DNA of 21,466 nt from an uncultured Mollicutes bacterium (GTDB lineage: Bacteria; Bacillota_I; Bacilli_A; RFN20; CAG-449). The position numbers were made by a program, and so were the translations under genes. This document shows positions 1 to 8,049 of this stretch, one piece after another (positions within the stretch are counted from its first letter, which is position 1; every line of letters starts with the position of its first letter). A model generated the notes under the pieces. It saw only the letters and a list, made by a program, of their open reading frames with translations. It was not told the origin of the DNA and made no database searches. The DNA is taken from positions 1 through 21,466 of the forward strand of contig URVS01000002.1 of NCBI GenBank assembly GCA_900551385.1, written 5' to 3'.

Positions 1-2200
1 CAATCAGATTTCCTGTTACACCGGAGCTTTCCAGTGTTGTCATCTTTGAACTGAATTCATTGTTTACGGTTGCTGTATCGTTTGCTTCCAGCTTAGAAAG
101 GTTTGCCTTTGTAACACCTGTCTTTTCCTGTGAGCCGATACCTAACTTCATTGTTGCCTTTACAGAACCCTCCGGTGCTGTTGTGCCACCCTGCTTAATA
201 GTGTCTAATGCCATGCTGCCATCTGCGTTTACATAGTATTCAACCTTTGTGACAGATGCCATATAGGAGTTGTTCCAGAATACAGAAGAATCACCGTTCT
301 TACCAACTCTGTCGACCGCCATTAAACCAAAGCCTTCCTGACCGTTTGTCAATGTCCATTCATCAACTGTTACGGTTGCTGACAATGTAAAGTTCATATT
401 AGAAGGAATGGCTGTATAGTAGAAGGATAAACCGTCTGTAGAAGCCGGTACAATCTTACCCTTGCTGTTTAAATTCCAAAGTGTTACCTTTCCGTCATTC
501 GCACTGCCTTCATAGCCTGCATTCTTTTCGTCTGAGCTGACGCCCTGACCGAATGCTGAAAAAGCCCATACCTGCTGTGCTTCTGCAGTTGCTTTTGCTG
601 TAATCGTTGCAGCTTCTGAAACGGCTGCCGGTAATACTCTGACTGCTGTCAGCTTGAAAGTATATTCCTTACCGACTGTCAGTCCTGAAACGACATATTC
701 TGTTCCTGTTACAGATACAGGCTGTGTAAAGTCTGTTCCGTTTTCGCTGTATGATACTTCATAAGAAGAAGCTTCTGTCACTTCGTCCCATACGAGTGAA
801 ACCTTACCGCCGCCCTGGCTTGTTGCACTCTGGAAAGACGGCTTAGCAAGAGGAAGTTCAAAGCCCTTAAATTCCTTATCTGTTCCTGTCTTGTCTGCTT
901 CATCTTTTCTTGCTGCTGTAATTGTAAATGTATAATCACCGCTTGCAGCCGGTGTAAATGTAACTACACCTTCTGCTGCATCTTTTGCATAATTTTCTGT
1001 GGCTACAACCGTTCCTGCTGCATTCTTCATATCAACGGATACACTGTCTGCACCGTCATAGCCGATTACCATTGTAAACGGAACTGTAATTTTACCGTCT
1101 GCTGCCGTAATCTCACCAATTGCCGGTGCTGCTACGTCTTCCCATGCTTTTCTTGCCGGTCTTTCGCCGCTTGCTGTCTGCTCTGCCGTAAAACTTAATA
1201 CTCTGGCACCTCTGTTACGTTCTGCATCTTCCGGTGATACAATCTGATAAGTACCTGCCGGTAAGCTGCTGTATGTAAGCTTTGTTGCGTTTGTTCCCTT
1301 AACAATAGTTGTTCCTGCATCTTCTGCAACCGTACTGTTGTCTGCTGTATTTACAAGTGCAATTGCCGATTCATTCGAACCGCCTGTACTGCTTGCTTCA
1401 AAAGATACTGAAGCAGTACCTGTTACAGTAAACTGTAATGCACCGGATGCCTTTGAACCAAGTTCAATTGCCTTTAATGCACTGAAATCGGAAGAACTCT
1501 TTGTTCTGAATGTTGCTGTTCCGACAGTCTTTACATAATCAGAAGCAAAGACTGTTCCTTCAGCAATTGCTGTCTTATCGGCTGTTACGCTGTAAGCTGA
1601 CGGTGAAAGGTCTGCAACTGCGAATGCATAAGTTGTTGTAACTGCTGCAGCTTCTTCTTCCTCAACAGTAATGTCTAAGAATCTTGCGCCTCTGTTACGT
1701 TCTGCATCTTCCGGTGATACAACCTGATAGGTACCTGCCGGTAATGCTGTATACTTTAACTCTGTCTTTTTTGTTCCTGCTACAACAGCTGTTCCTGCAT
1801 CTTCTGCAACCACACTATTGTCCGCTGTATTAATCAGTGCCACTGCGGATTCATTAGAACCGCCCGTACTGCTTAATCCTACTACTACGGAAGAAGTGCT
1901 TTCCGTTGTAAACTGCACGGCACCTGCCGCCTTAGATGCCAGTTCGTAAGCCTTTATGCTTCCGTCACTGTTGGTTCTCTGGGTCACTTTTCCTACGATT
2001 TTAAAGTACCCGTCATTAAATGTTGTTCCCTCTGCAATCACGGCTTTGTCATCCCCAACTGAAGCCTGCGCTGTTGCATCAAAAGAGTGGACTGTACTTG
2101 CTGCTGCCTTTGTTACAGCCCAGTCCATAGGCATAATACCTACTGTGAGTAAAACCGCCATTACGACCGCCATTACTCTTTTTGACTTTTTAGTCTTCAT
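1..2200 (-). CDS. Secreted multi-domain protein, probable pectate lyase (3' part beyond the left edge)
   Basis: An open frame of 733 codons starts at the ATG at 2198-2200, behind a good ribosome site (GAGGAG, 7-8 bases upstream), and runs off the left edge. Residues 1-34 form a signal peptide: KTKKSKR, a hydrophobic core, then a TKAAAS-type cleavage region. Residues of about 35-175 and 190-335 are two related modules ending in SPEDAERNRGAR. An Ig-like stretch follows (about 345-455), then a fibronectin type III-like domain (about 455-525, VSLVWDEV and YTFKLTAV), and from about 540 a domain with NGQEGFGLMAVDR and SSVFWNNSYMA. From memory of the family, that last domain accompanies pectate lyases in Lachnospiraceae and Paenibacillus; the catalytic domain would lie beyond the edge. 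The protein is likely exported and acts on plant pectin outside the cell. The divergent AraC gene is its plausible regulator. Secretion is certain; the pectinase role is inferred. Confidence 0.7.
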   Translation of the reverse strand, partial: MKTKKSKRVMAVVMAVLLTVGIMPMDWAVTKAAASTVHSFDATAQASVGDDKAVIAEGTTFNDGYFKIVGKVTQRTNSDGSIKAYELASKAAGAVQFTTESTSSVVVGLSSTGGSNESAVALINTADNSVVAEDAGTAVVAGTKKTELKYTALPAGTYQVVSPEDAERNRGARFLDITVEEEEAAAVTTTYAFAVADLSPSAYSVTADKTAIAEGTVFASDYVKTVGTATFRTKSSSDFSALKAIELGSKASGALQFTVTGTASVSFEASSTGGSNESAIALVNTADNSTVAEDAGTTIVKGTNATKLTYSSLPAGTYQIVSPEDAERNRGARVLSFTAEQTASGERPARKAWEDVAAPAIGEITAADGKITVPFTMVIGYDGADSVSVDMKNAAGTVVATENYAKDAAEGVVTFTPAASGDYTFTITAARKDEADKTGTDKEFKGFELPLAKPSFQSATSQGGGKVSLVWDEVTEASSYEVSYSENGTDFTQPVSVTGTEYVVSGLTVGKEYTFKLTAVRVLPAAVSEAATITAKATAEAQQVWAFSAFGQGVSSDEKNAGYEGSANDGKVTLWNLNSKGKIVPASTDGLSFYYTAIPSNMNFTLSATVTVDEWTLTNGQEGFGLMAVDRVGKNGDSSVFWNNSYMASVTKVEYYVNADGSMALDTIKQGGTTAPEGSVKATMKLGIGSQEKTGVTKANLSKLEANDTATVNNEFSSKMTTLESSGVTGNLI
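1201..1871 (-). repeat. Internal duplication in the secreted protein (480-base period)
   Basis: Bases 1201-1391 and 1681-1871 align without gaps at an exact offset of 480 bases (160 codons). Identity is high, with long identical runs such as those starting at 1211 and 1691. They encode the ends of two successive modules (about residues 110-173 and 270-333), each with STGGSNESA, NTADNS and SPEDAERNRGAR. The DNA-level similarity points to a fairly recent domain duplication or to gene conversion. Confidence 0.85.
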
Positions 2201-2493
2201 AATTACTCTCCTCTCGTGAAATTAGCCCTATTGTCAATTTTTAATCAAAAATGTAAAATTCGTGTTACATTTTTGTTAAATCTCTCCAATGACTCTAATC
2301 TATCACAAACATCCCACCTTTTCTACAAAAAAATAGTGATTTTTGCTCTTGTTTACTGATTATTTTAGGTGTAAAATATAGCATATGTTAATATTACGCA
2401 AATATATTATGATTTTTTGTGCATTTTTACCATTTTGCATTCAAAAAACATCCGAACAAAATTTTATAAAATTGTTCAGAAACGAGGATTTCT
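2201..2493. promoter_or_regulatory. Divergent intergenic region between the secreted protein and the AraC regulator
   Basis: This AT-rich, non-coding region must hold the promoters of both divergent genes. No strong -35/-10 pair stands out by eye in either direction. The clear structures are a perfect 10-base inverted repeat at 2247-2274, on the side of the secreted-protein gene, and a weaker inverted repeat with arms GAACAA/TTGTTC at 2454-2477, just upstream of the AraC ribosome site (CGAGG at 2483-2487). Confidence 0.6.
2247..2274. promoter_or_regulatory. Perfect inverted repeat, candidate operator
   Basis: The arms AAAAATGTAA (2247-2256) and TTACATTTTT (2265-2274) are exact reverse complements around an 8-base spacer. 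The repeat lies about 50 bases upstream of the start of the secreted-protein gene, where a regulator site or a hairpin in the 5' leader could act. There is no GC-rich stem, so a protein-binding site is more likely than a terminator. A role for the neighbouring AraC protein is inference. Confidence 0.45.
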
Positions 2494-3333
2494 ATGGCTG
2501 TAACATCACGATTTGAAATTTCCAAAAAGACCCATCAGGCGTCTTACCATATGCACTCTGCGCATGCACATTCTTATTATGAAATGTTTTACCTGATCAG
2601 CGGCAGGTGCGATTTATTTATCAAAAACAATGTCTACCACCTGACGCCCGGCAATATTACATTTATTCCCGCAGATACGCTGCACCGCACTTCTTACTCA
2701 GATGCTGCCCTGCATGAATGTGTATCGATTGAATTTACACAGAGTTATTTAAGCGAGCTGGTTGCAGAATTCGGCACAGTATGGCTGCAAAGCCACCTGT
2801 TTTCCAAAATCTTTTATCTGCCGGAGGACTGCCGCAGCGATATCAATGCCATGCTGAGTCTGATTCTTGCCGAACACCAGTCGTCTGATATTTTTTCAAA
2901 CTGCATGTTAAAAATGTATTTTCAGACCTTGGTCGTGCGTATTTTACGATATATTAATGATGCTTCAATTCTGATTGTCAACAACAACACACGTGCCACC
3001 GATGAAGCACTCCAGATTGCCGTAGACTATATTAACGAACACTTTAAAAATAATATTACACTGGATGACATGGCAGAACTGCTGCACTTAAATCCTTCGT
3101 ACTTTTCCAAAAAATTCAAGTCTGCAAACGGTCTGGGGTTTAAAGAATACTTAAATAATGTGCGGATTAATCATTCTGAAAAACTGCTTCTGGAAACCGG
3201 CATGAGCATTACGGAAATCGCCTTTGAATGCGGCTATGATAACAGTAACTACTACGGCGACGCCTTTAAGAAAGTAAACGGTGTGTCCCCATCGACATTC
3301 CGGAAACTGAAAGGGAATATTGTTGACCGGTGA
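2494..3333 (+). CDS. AraC-family transcriptional regulator with N-terminal cupin domain
   Basis: This 279-residue protein has the usual length and layout of sugar-responsive AraC regulators. Residues of about 15-80 form a cupin-like sensor (HAHSYYEMFYLISG, then LTPGNITFIPADTLH). Residues of about 172-275 carry the paired helix-turn-helix domain (ITLDDMAELLHLNPSYFSKKFK, then ITEIAFECGYDNSNYYGDAFKK). The ATG at 2494 follows a CGAGG ribosome site. The gene is transcribed away from the secreted pectinase-like gene, so local control of that gene in response to a sugar is a reasonable inference; the ligand cannot be read from the sequence. It ends before a strong bidirectional terminator shared with spoVG. 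Confidence 0.88.
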   Translation: MAVTSRFEISKKTHQASYHMHSAHAHSYYEMFYLISGRCDLFIKNNVYHLTPGNITFIPADTLHRTSYSDAALHECVSIEFTQSYLSELVAEFGTVWLQSHLFSKIFYLPEDCRSDINAMLSLILAEHQSSDIFSNCMLKMYFQTLVVRILRYINDASILIVNNNTRATDEALQIAVDYINEHFKNNITLDDMAELLHLNPSYFSKKFKSANGLGFKEYLNNVRINHSEKLLLETGMSITEIAFECGYDNSNYYGDAFKKVNGVSPSTFRKLKGNIVDR

Positions 3334-3354
3334 TACGGAATACAAGAAATAAAA

Positions 3355-3394
3355 GCTGCACAGATACTACTTTTTCTGTGCAGCCTTTTTATTT
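3355..3394. terminator. Bidirectional rho-independent terminator between araC-type gene and spoVG
   Basis: The arms GCTGCACAGA (3355-3364) and TCTGTGCAGC (3375-3384) pair perfectly over 10 bases with a 10-base loop. A T-run (CTTTTTATTT) follows on the plus strand, and the minus strand has TTTTATTT after the same stem. It therefore ends both the regulator (+) and the convergent glgC-glgD-spoVG operon (-). Confidence 0.9.
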
Positions 3395-3416
3395 CACTTT
3401 ACAATTTTATTGCCTG

Positions 3417-3686
3417 TTATTCCTCTGGCGATTCTTCTGCCTTTTCATAGGCTTCCAGAATCACCGCCTGTAACCGTTCTCTTGTCGAGGTGTTGATTGG
3501 GTGGGCTACATCCCTGTACTCACCGTCTGACGACCTTCTGCTTGGCATCGCAATAAATAACCCCTTATCGCCTTCGATAACCTTAATATCGTGTACAACA
3601 AATTCATCATCTATTGTAACCGATACAACTGCCTTCATCTTTCCTTCTTTGCTGATTTTTCTAACACGTACATCTGTAATATTCAT
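3417..3686 (-). CDS. spoVG: Septation/sporulation regulator SpoVG
   Basis: The 89-residue length and the sequence fit SpoVG throughout: [11 protein letters not shown] at the start, then [29 protein letters not shown] and [15 protein letters not shown]. SpoVG is a small site-specific DNA/RNA-binding regulator linked to sporulation, septation and cell-surface functions in Firmicutes. The start has a strong ribosome site (AGAAGGGG). It is the last gene of a minus-strand run, 59 bases after glgD, and is followed by the bidirectional terminator. Its presence supports an endospore-lineage Firmicute for the left block. Co-transcription with the glg genes is inferred from spacing and orientation. Confidence 0.95.
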   Translation of the reverse strand: MNITDVRVRKISKEGKMKAVVSVTIDDEFVVHDIKVIEGDKGLFIAMPSRRSSDGEYRDVAHPINTSTRERLQAVILEAYEKAEESPEE

Positions 3687-3745
3687 AAGCGCCCCTTCTG
3701 CTGCCCCCTGTTGCAGCCATAATCTTTTTGTGTCGTTGCAGTTTT

Positions 3746-4861
3746 TTAGTAATAAATCGGACTGTTTTCATCAAGAATCAGCGGTTCGCCCTCACCCTTG
3801 TAATTGGTATTGGCTTTAATGGTACTTCCGCTTTCCACAATGCAGTTCTCCAGATAAGAGTTATCTCCAATATATGCATTATTTAAAATAATGCAATTCT
3901 TTACTACACTGTTATTTCCGATATAAATCTTTTTAAACAAAATCGAATTTTCAATTGTACCGTTGACAATGCAGCCGCTTGATACAAGGCTGTTGCTGAC
4001 CTGTGCACCACAGTTGTACTTTGCCGGCGGTAAATCTTCTACCTTTGAATAAATATCCGGATACTGCTTAAAGAAATAATCACGGACATCTTTCTTTAAA
4101 AAGTCCATATTAGTTTTATAGTAAGACCTTACGGATGAGATATTGCTCCAATAGCTTTCCAGCTTATATCCGTAAATCTTTTTAATATTCTTATAACGTA
4201 TCAGAATATCCCTTACAAAATCATGACGGTCTTCTGAAGCTGCCTTTTCAATCAGTTCAATCAGCAGTCTTCTGCGGATTACATAGATTCCTGTTGAAAC
4301 AGTGGAAAGATTGGTTTCCAGCGGTTTCTCATCGATATCGGTAATCCGTCCTTCCTCTGTCATCGTTACCAGTCCGAAACGGTTAATCTCCGAACGGTCT
4401 GTCATTTTCTTGACAACCATCGTAATATCCGCTTTCTTTTCAATATGGTACTCCAGCACTTTATTATAATCCATCTTATAAATACCATCACCGGATGCGA
4501 TAACAACATACGGCTCATGGCTTGTCTTTAAGTAATTCAGATTCTGATATAAAGAATCTGCCGTGCCGCGGTACCAGTAGCTGCTGTCTGCTGTAATTGT
4601 CGGTGTAAATACGAACAGTCCGCCCTGCTTTCTGCCGAAATCCCACCATTTTGATGAACTTAAATGCTCATTTAAAGAACGGGCATTGTACTGTGTAATA
4701 ACAGCCACTTTATTAATACGGGAATTGGACATATTACTTAATGCAAAATCAATTGCCCTGTAGCTTCCCGCAACCGGCATTGCCGCGATTGCCCTCTTTT
4801 TTGATAAATCTTTCATCAGTTTGTTATTGCCACCGGCCAGAATAATTCCTATTGCTTTCAT
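3746..4861 (-). CDS. glgD: Glucose-1-phosphate adenylyltransferase subunit GlgD
   Basis: This 371-residue paralogue of GlgC overlaps it by 4 bases (ATGA), so translation is probably coupled. An N-terminal nucleotidyltransferase fold ([17 protein letters not shown]) is followed by a left-handed beta-helix-like C-terminus ([19 protein letters not shown]). Compared with the upstream GlgC, the glycine-rich loop is altered ([10 protein letters not shown] instead of [11 protein letters not shown]) and the WKDVGT motif is replaced by YWSNISS. Such changes are typical of the GlgD subunit of Firmicutes, which works with GlgC in ADP-glucose pyrophosphorylase and has weak or no activity alone. The role is ADP-glucose supply for glycogen synthesis in the cytoplasm. 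Confidence 0.93.
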   Translation of the reverse strand: MKAIGIILAGGNNKLMKDLSKKRAIAAMPVAGSYRAIDFALSNMSNSRINKVAVITQYNARSLNEHLSSSKWWDFGRKQGGLFVFTPTITADSSYWYRGTADSLYQNLNYLKTSHEPYVVIASGDGIYKMDYNKVLEYHIEKKADITMVVKKMTDRSEINRFGLVTMTEEGRITDIDEKPLETNLSTVSTGIYVIRRRLLIELIEKAASEDRHDFVRDILIRYKNIKKIYGYKLESYWSNISSVRSYYKTNMDFLKKDVRDYFFKQYPDIYSKVEDLPPAKYNCGAQVSNSLVSSGCIVNGTIENSILFKKIYIGNNSVVKNCIILNNAYIGDNSYLENCIVESGSTIKANTNYKGEGEPLILDENSPIYY

Positions 4862-6132
4862 ACATTATCACCTGCCTTAATTATGATGCCTCCGCTTGCA
4901 AGCTGCCCTTCCTGATAATCATCAATGGTCGTCTCGCCGGAAATAGCTGTATTCTTACCTACTGTTACATTGTCCGGGATAACGGAACATTCACCGACTG
5001 TAACAAGGCCTGAATTATAAATTTGGGGTTTAAATACATTCTCTGCTTCTTCGCCTGCCCCAAGTTCAACATGGCTGCCAATCTGAACATCTTCTGCAAT
5101 AATCGACTTTGTAACAATACTGTCTTTTCCGATAACAGAATTGTTCATAATAATTGAATCACGTACCACCGTGCCTTCTTCTATGACGACGCCGGCACCG
5201 ATAACGGAATTATAAACCTTTCCGTAAATTTCCGTTCCATCACCGATAATACTCTTTTCTATGTAAGCATTTTCCCCGATATACTGCGGCGGAATCGTAT
5301 CCGTGCGGGTATAAATCTTCCAAAATTCTTCATACAGGTTAAACACCGGGATAATATCAATCAATTCCATATTTGCTTCCCAATAAGAACTGAGTGTTCC
5401 GACATCTTTCCAGTATCCGTTGTACTCATACGCAAAAATGCGTTTATTGTTCTCGAAGCAGTACGGAATAACATGCTTGCCAAAGTCACATTCATTCTGG
5501 TCTTTCAGCTTGATTAAAGCTTCCTTTAATACCTTCCAGCTGAATATGTAAATACCCATTGACGCTAGATTGCTCTTTGGCTGCGCCGGTTTTTCCTCAA
5601 ATTCTGTAATGCGGTTATCTTCATCTGTTACCACGATACCAAAACGGCTCGCTTCTTCCATCGGAACCGGCATTGCGGCAATCGTAATATCCGCATTGTT
5701 CGCCTTATGATAATCCAGCATGATTTTGTAGTCCATCTTATAAATATGATCTCCTGACAAAATCAAAACATAATCGGGATTATACTGTTCCATATACTCC
5801 AGATTCTGATAAATGGCATTGGCTGTTCCTGTATACCACTCACTGTTTGAACTCTTTTCATACGGCGGAAGTACAGTTACACCACCGACATTTCTGTCCA
5901 AATCCCACGGAATACCAATACCGATATGCGAGTTCAGTCTTAACGGCTGATACTGTGTCAGCACACCTACCGTATCAATGCCTGAATTAATGCAGTTACT
6001 CAATGGAAAATCGATAATCCTATACTTTCCACCAAAAGATACCGCAGGCTTCGCTACCTTTGCAGTCAGCACTCCCAGTCTGCTGCCTTGTCCCCCTGCC
6101 AATAACATGGCAATCATCTCTTTTTTAATCAT
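4858..6132 (-). CDS. glgC: Glucose-1-phosphate adenylyltransferase catalytic subunit GlgC
   Basis: This 424-residue enzyme makes ADP-glucose from ATP and glucose-1-phosphate, the committed step of bacterial glycogen synthesis. The motifs are complete: the nucleotide loop [11 protein letters not shown] and [15 protein letters not shown] at residues of about 13-43, the region with the conserved catalytic Asp, [10 protein letters not shown], near 125, [11 protein letters not shown] near 180 and the sugar-phosphate motif GYWKDVGTL near 235. Hexapeptide repeats of the beta-helix fill about 290-420. The start follows an AGAGGTGA ribosome site, and an extended -10 element lies at 6178-6186. It heads the operon glgC-glgD-spoVG. 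Codon choice (Thr mainly ACA/ACG) matches the genes to its left but not murC to its right. Confidence 0.96.
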   Translation of the reverse strand: MIKKEMIAMLLAGGQGSRLGVLTAKVAKPAVSFGGKYRIIDFPLSNCINSGIDTVGVLTQYQPLRLNSHIGIGIPWDLDRNVGGVTVLPPYEKSSNSEWYTGTANAIYQNLEYMEQYNPDYVLILSGDHIYKMDYKIMLDYHKANNADITIAAMPVPMEEASRFGIVVTDEDNRITEFEEKPAQPKSNLASMGIYIFSWKVLKEALIKLKDQNECDFGKHVIPYCFENNKRIFAYEYNGYWKDVGTLSSYWEANMELIDIIPVFNLYEEFWKIYTRTDTIPPQYIGENAYIEKSIIGDGTEIYGKVYNSVIGAGVVIEEGTVVRDSIIMNNSVIGKDSIVTKSIIAEDVQIGSHVELGAGEEAENVFKPQIYNSGLVTVGECSVIPDNVTVGKNTAISGETTIDDYQEGQLASGGIIIKAGDNV

Positions 6133-6177
6133 GCTATCACCTCTGATGTTAAATTTTTACTGCTTTTAGATATTTTG

Positions 6178-6186
6178 ATTATATCA
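6178..6186 (-). promoter_or_regulatory. Extended -10 promoter element of the glg operon
   Basis: On the minus strand this reads TGATATAAT, a perfect TATAAT with the TG extension. It lies about 45 bases upstream of the glgC start. The -35 region (TTTACT-like) is weak, as extended -10 promoters allow. Confidence 0.6.
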
Positions 6187-6262
6187 TACTATTCTCATTA
6201 AGTAAAAAGAATTTCGAGTTTTTTATACACATTTTTATGCACATTTTCTAAATCGTATAGTA

Positions 6263-6268
6263 TATAAT
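6263..6268 (+). promoter_or_regulatory. Probable -10 element of murC
   Basis: A perfect TATAAT lies about 70 bases upstream of the murC start on the plus strand. The sequence 17 bases further upstream (CACATT) is a poor -35 box. The murC ribosome site AAGGAAGG is at 6325-6332. Confidence 0.4.
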
Positions 6269-6340
6269 AAGAAAGGTTTGAAAAATAAGCCGATAAGACA
6301 TACAATATATTAAACACTAAATTCAAGGAAGGAAAATATC

Positions 6341-7771
6341 ATGTACAAGATTGATTTCAACAACCCTATCCATATTCACTTCATTGGCATAGGCGGTATA
6401 AGTATGAGCGGACTTGCCAAGATTCTTTTATCTGCAGGCTTTACTGTTTCAGGCTCTGATTCCCACTCATCAGCACTCACTGACGAACTTACAGGTGACG
6501 GATGTCTAGTATCTGTACCCCAGAGTGCCGGTAATATAACTAATGATATAGATCTTGTTGTATATACAGCAGCAATTCACCCGGATAATCCTGAATTCAA
6601 GGCAGCTAAGGAAGCTGGGCTTCCAATGCTTACCCGCGCAGAGCTTCTTGGGCAGATTATGACTATGTACAAGAATGCTATTAACATTGCAGGTACTCAT
6701 GGAAAGACTACTACTACTTCAATGGTTTCTGAGATTCTGCTTGCTGCCAATATGGATCCTACTATCTCTGTAGGTGGTATACTTAACAGCATTGGTGGCA
6801 ATACAAGAGTCGGCGGTAACAAGTATTTTGTAGCAGAAGCTTGTGAATATACTAACAGCTTTTTATCATTTAATCCTACAATGAACATTATTCTCAATGT
6901 CAAGGAAGACCATCTTGATTTCTTCAAGGATATTGATGATATCCGTCACTCTTTCAAGCTTTTTACTGAAAAGCTTCCATCTGACGGAACTCTTATCATC
7001 AATACTGACATTGATAATTATGAATATTTCTATCAGGATACTGACTGCGAAGTCATTACATTTGGTTCTGACCCTGCAAAGAGCATGTACAGTGCTTCTG
7101 ATATCACTTATGACGAGCTTGGAAGATGCACTTATTCTCTTCTTATTAATGGAGAGAAGGCTGACACTATTACTCTTGGTGTACCGGGGCTTCACAATGT
7201 TTACAATTCTCTTGCTGCTGTTGCCGCTGCAAGAAAGCTATCTGTTGATATGGAGCATATCAAGGCAGGTCTTTCTAACTTTAAGGGTACTAACAGAAGA
7301 TTTGAGAAGAAAGGCACATTTAACGGTGTTACTGTCATTGATGATTATGCCCATCACCCTGATGAAATCCGTGCTACTTTAAGTTCTGCCGCACACTATC
7401 CACATAACCGTGTATGGGTAGTTTTCCAGCCTCATACATATTCGCGTACGAAGCTTTTATTTAATGAGTTTGCTGATGCATTAAGCCACGCTGACAAAGT
7501 TGTCCTCGCAAAGATATACGCTGCAAGAGAGACTGATACGCTTGGAATCAGCTCTGCTGACCTGTGCGAGAAGATTAAATCTCTCGGTAAGGAATGTGTA
7601 TACATTGACAATTTTGAGGACATTGAAAAATATTTATTAAAAAAGAATTCTTATTTTCAAAGAATAAATGTTTATCAAACAAATTCGCAAGCTTTAGAAT
7701 TAATTAGAAAAAATAATATTAGAAGATTTGTTATTTTCATAATAAAAACACTAATTTTAAGCAAAAAATAG
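6341..7771 (+). CDS. murC: UDP-N-acetylmuramate--L-alanine ligase MurC with a foreign C-terminal tail (chimeric)
   Basis: MurC adds L-alanine to UDP-MurNAc, the first amino acid of the peptidoglycan stem. Residues 1 to about 431 fit the family: the N-terminal UDP-binding loop HFIGIGGISMSGLAKIL, the ATP loop GTHGKTTTTSM near 125, LNVKEDHLDFF near 185, GTNRRFEKKG near 320, DDYAHHPDEI near 335 and PHTYSRTKLLF near 365. The expected ending, a LLITMGAGDV-type motif, is absent. From about base 7635 the frame continues for 44 codons of Lys/Asn/Ile-rich sequence in the AT-rich style of the next block, ending KTLILSKK. The join is in frame, so the whole reads as one 476-residue ORF. This is either a chimeric assembly or a real recombination that would probably impair the enzyme. 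The tail resembles the end of an unrelated AT-rich gene. Confidence 0.85.
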   Translation: MYKIDFNNPIHIHFIGIGGISMSGLAKILLSAGFTVSGSDSHSSALTDELTGDGCLVSVPQSAGNITNDIDLVVYTAAIHPDNPEFKAAKEAGLPMLTRAELLGQIMTMYKNAINIAGTHGKTTTTSMVSEILLAANMDPTISVGGILNSIGGNTRVGGNKYFVAEACEYTNSFLSFNPTMNIILNVKEDHLDFFKDIDDIRHSFKLFTEKLPSDGTLIINTDIDNYEYFYQDTDCEVITFGSDPAKSMYSASDITYDELGRCTYSLLINGEKADTITLGVPGLHNVYNSLAAVAAARKLSVDMEHIKAGLSNFKGTNRRFEKKGTFNGVTVIDDYAHHPDEIRATLSSAAHYPHNRVWVVFQPHTYSRTKLLFNEFADALSHADKVVLAKIYAARETDTLGISSADLCEKIKSLGKECVYIDNFEDIEKYLLKKNSYFQRINVYQTNSQALELIRKNNIRRFVIFIIKTLILSKK

Positions 7772-8049
7772 ATTTTTAATATTTTAACAAATAAAACTTT
7801 TTTTATTTTATTTTAATTACTAATTAATAATATAATTTTTATTTTACTAAAAAACTACTAGTAGAGAAAAATTAAAGATTAATATTATATAATAATATTA
7901 TGTTAATGAAAATAATTTACATTAAAAAAGTTATTTAATTAAATTATTAATTATGTTATTATATTTTCACACAAAGAAACGAAATAAAAAAATAAGTAAA
8001 AAAGTTGTTTTTTTAGGCGTTGTTTTTATGTTGAAAAAAAGGAGCATTT
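7772..8049. other. AT-rich intergenic leader upstream of nrdD
   Basis: No gene is seen in these 278 bases of very AT-rich DNA. A pure A/T hairpin with a T-run (AAATAAAA/TTTTATTT, near 7790-7815) could end the upstream transcript. TATTAT at 7957-7962 is a possible -10 but has no convincing -35. The nrdD ribosome site (AAAGGAG) is at about 8038-8044. No NrdR-box-like pair was found by eye. Confidence 0.5.

Noticed and set aside
1338..2219. Plus-strand open frames opposite the secreted protein (1338-1538 and 1956-2219)
   Set aside because: They are antisense to a continuous 733-codon frame with signal peptide and ribosome site, and show no family features.
6866..7382. Overlapping open frames on both strands inside murC
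   Set aside because: They are out-of-frame shadows of well conserved MurC sequence.
7855..7864. Palindrome CTACTAGTAG upstream of nrdD
   Set aside because: A single 10-base palindrome with no second copy or partner is within chance in this AT-rich leader, and it does not resemble an NrdR box pair.
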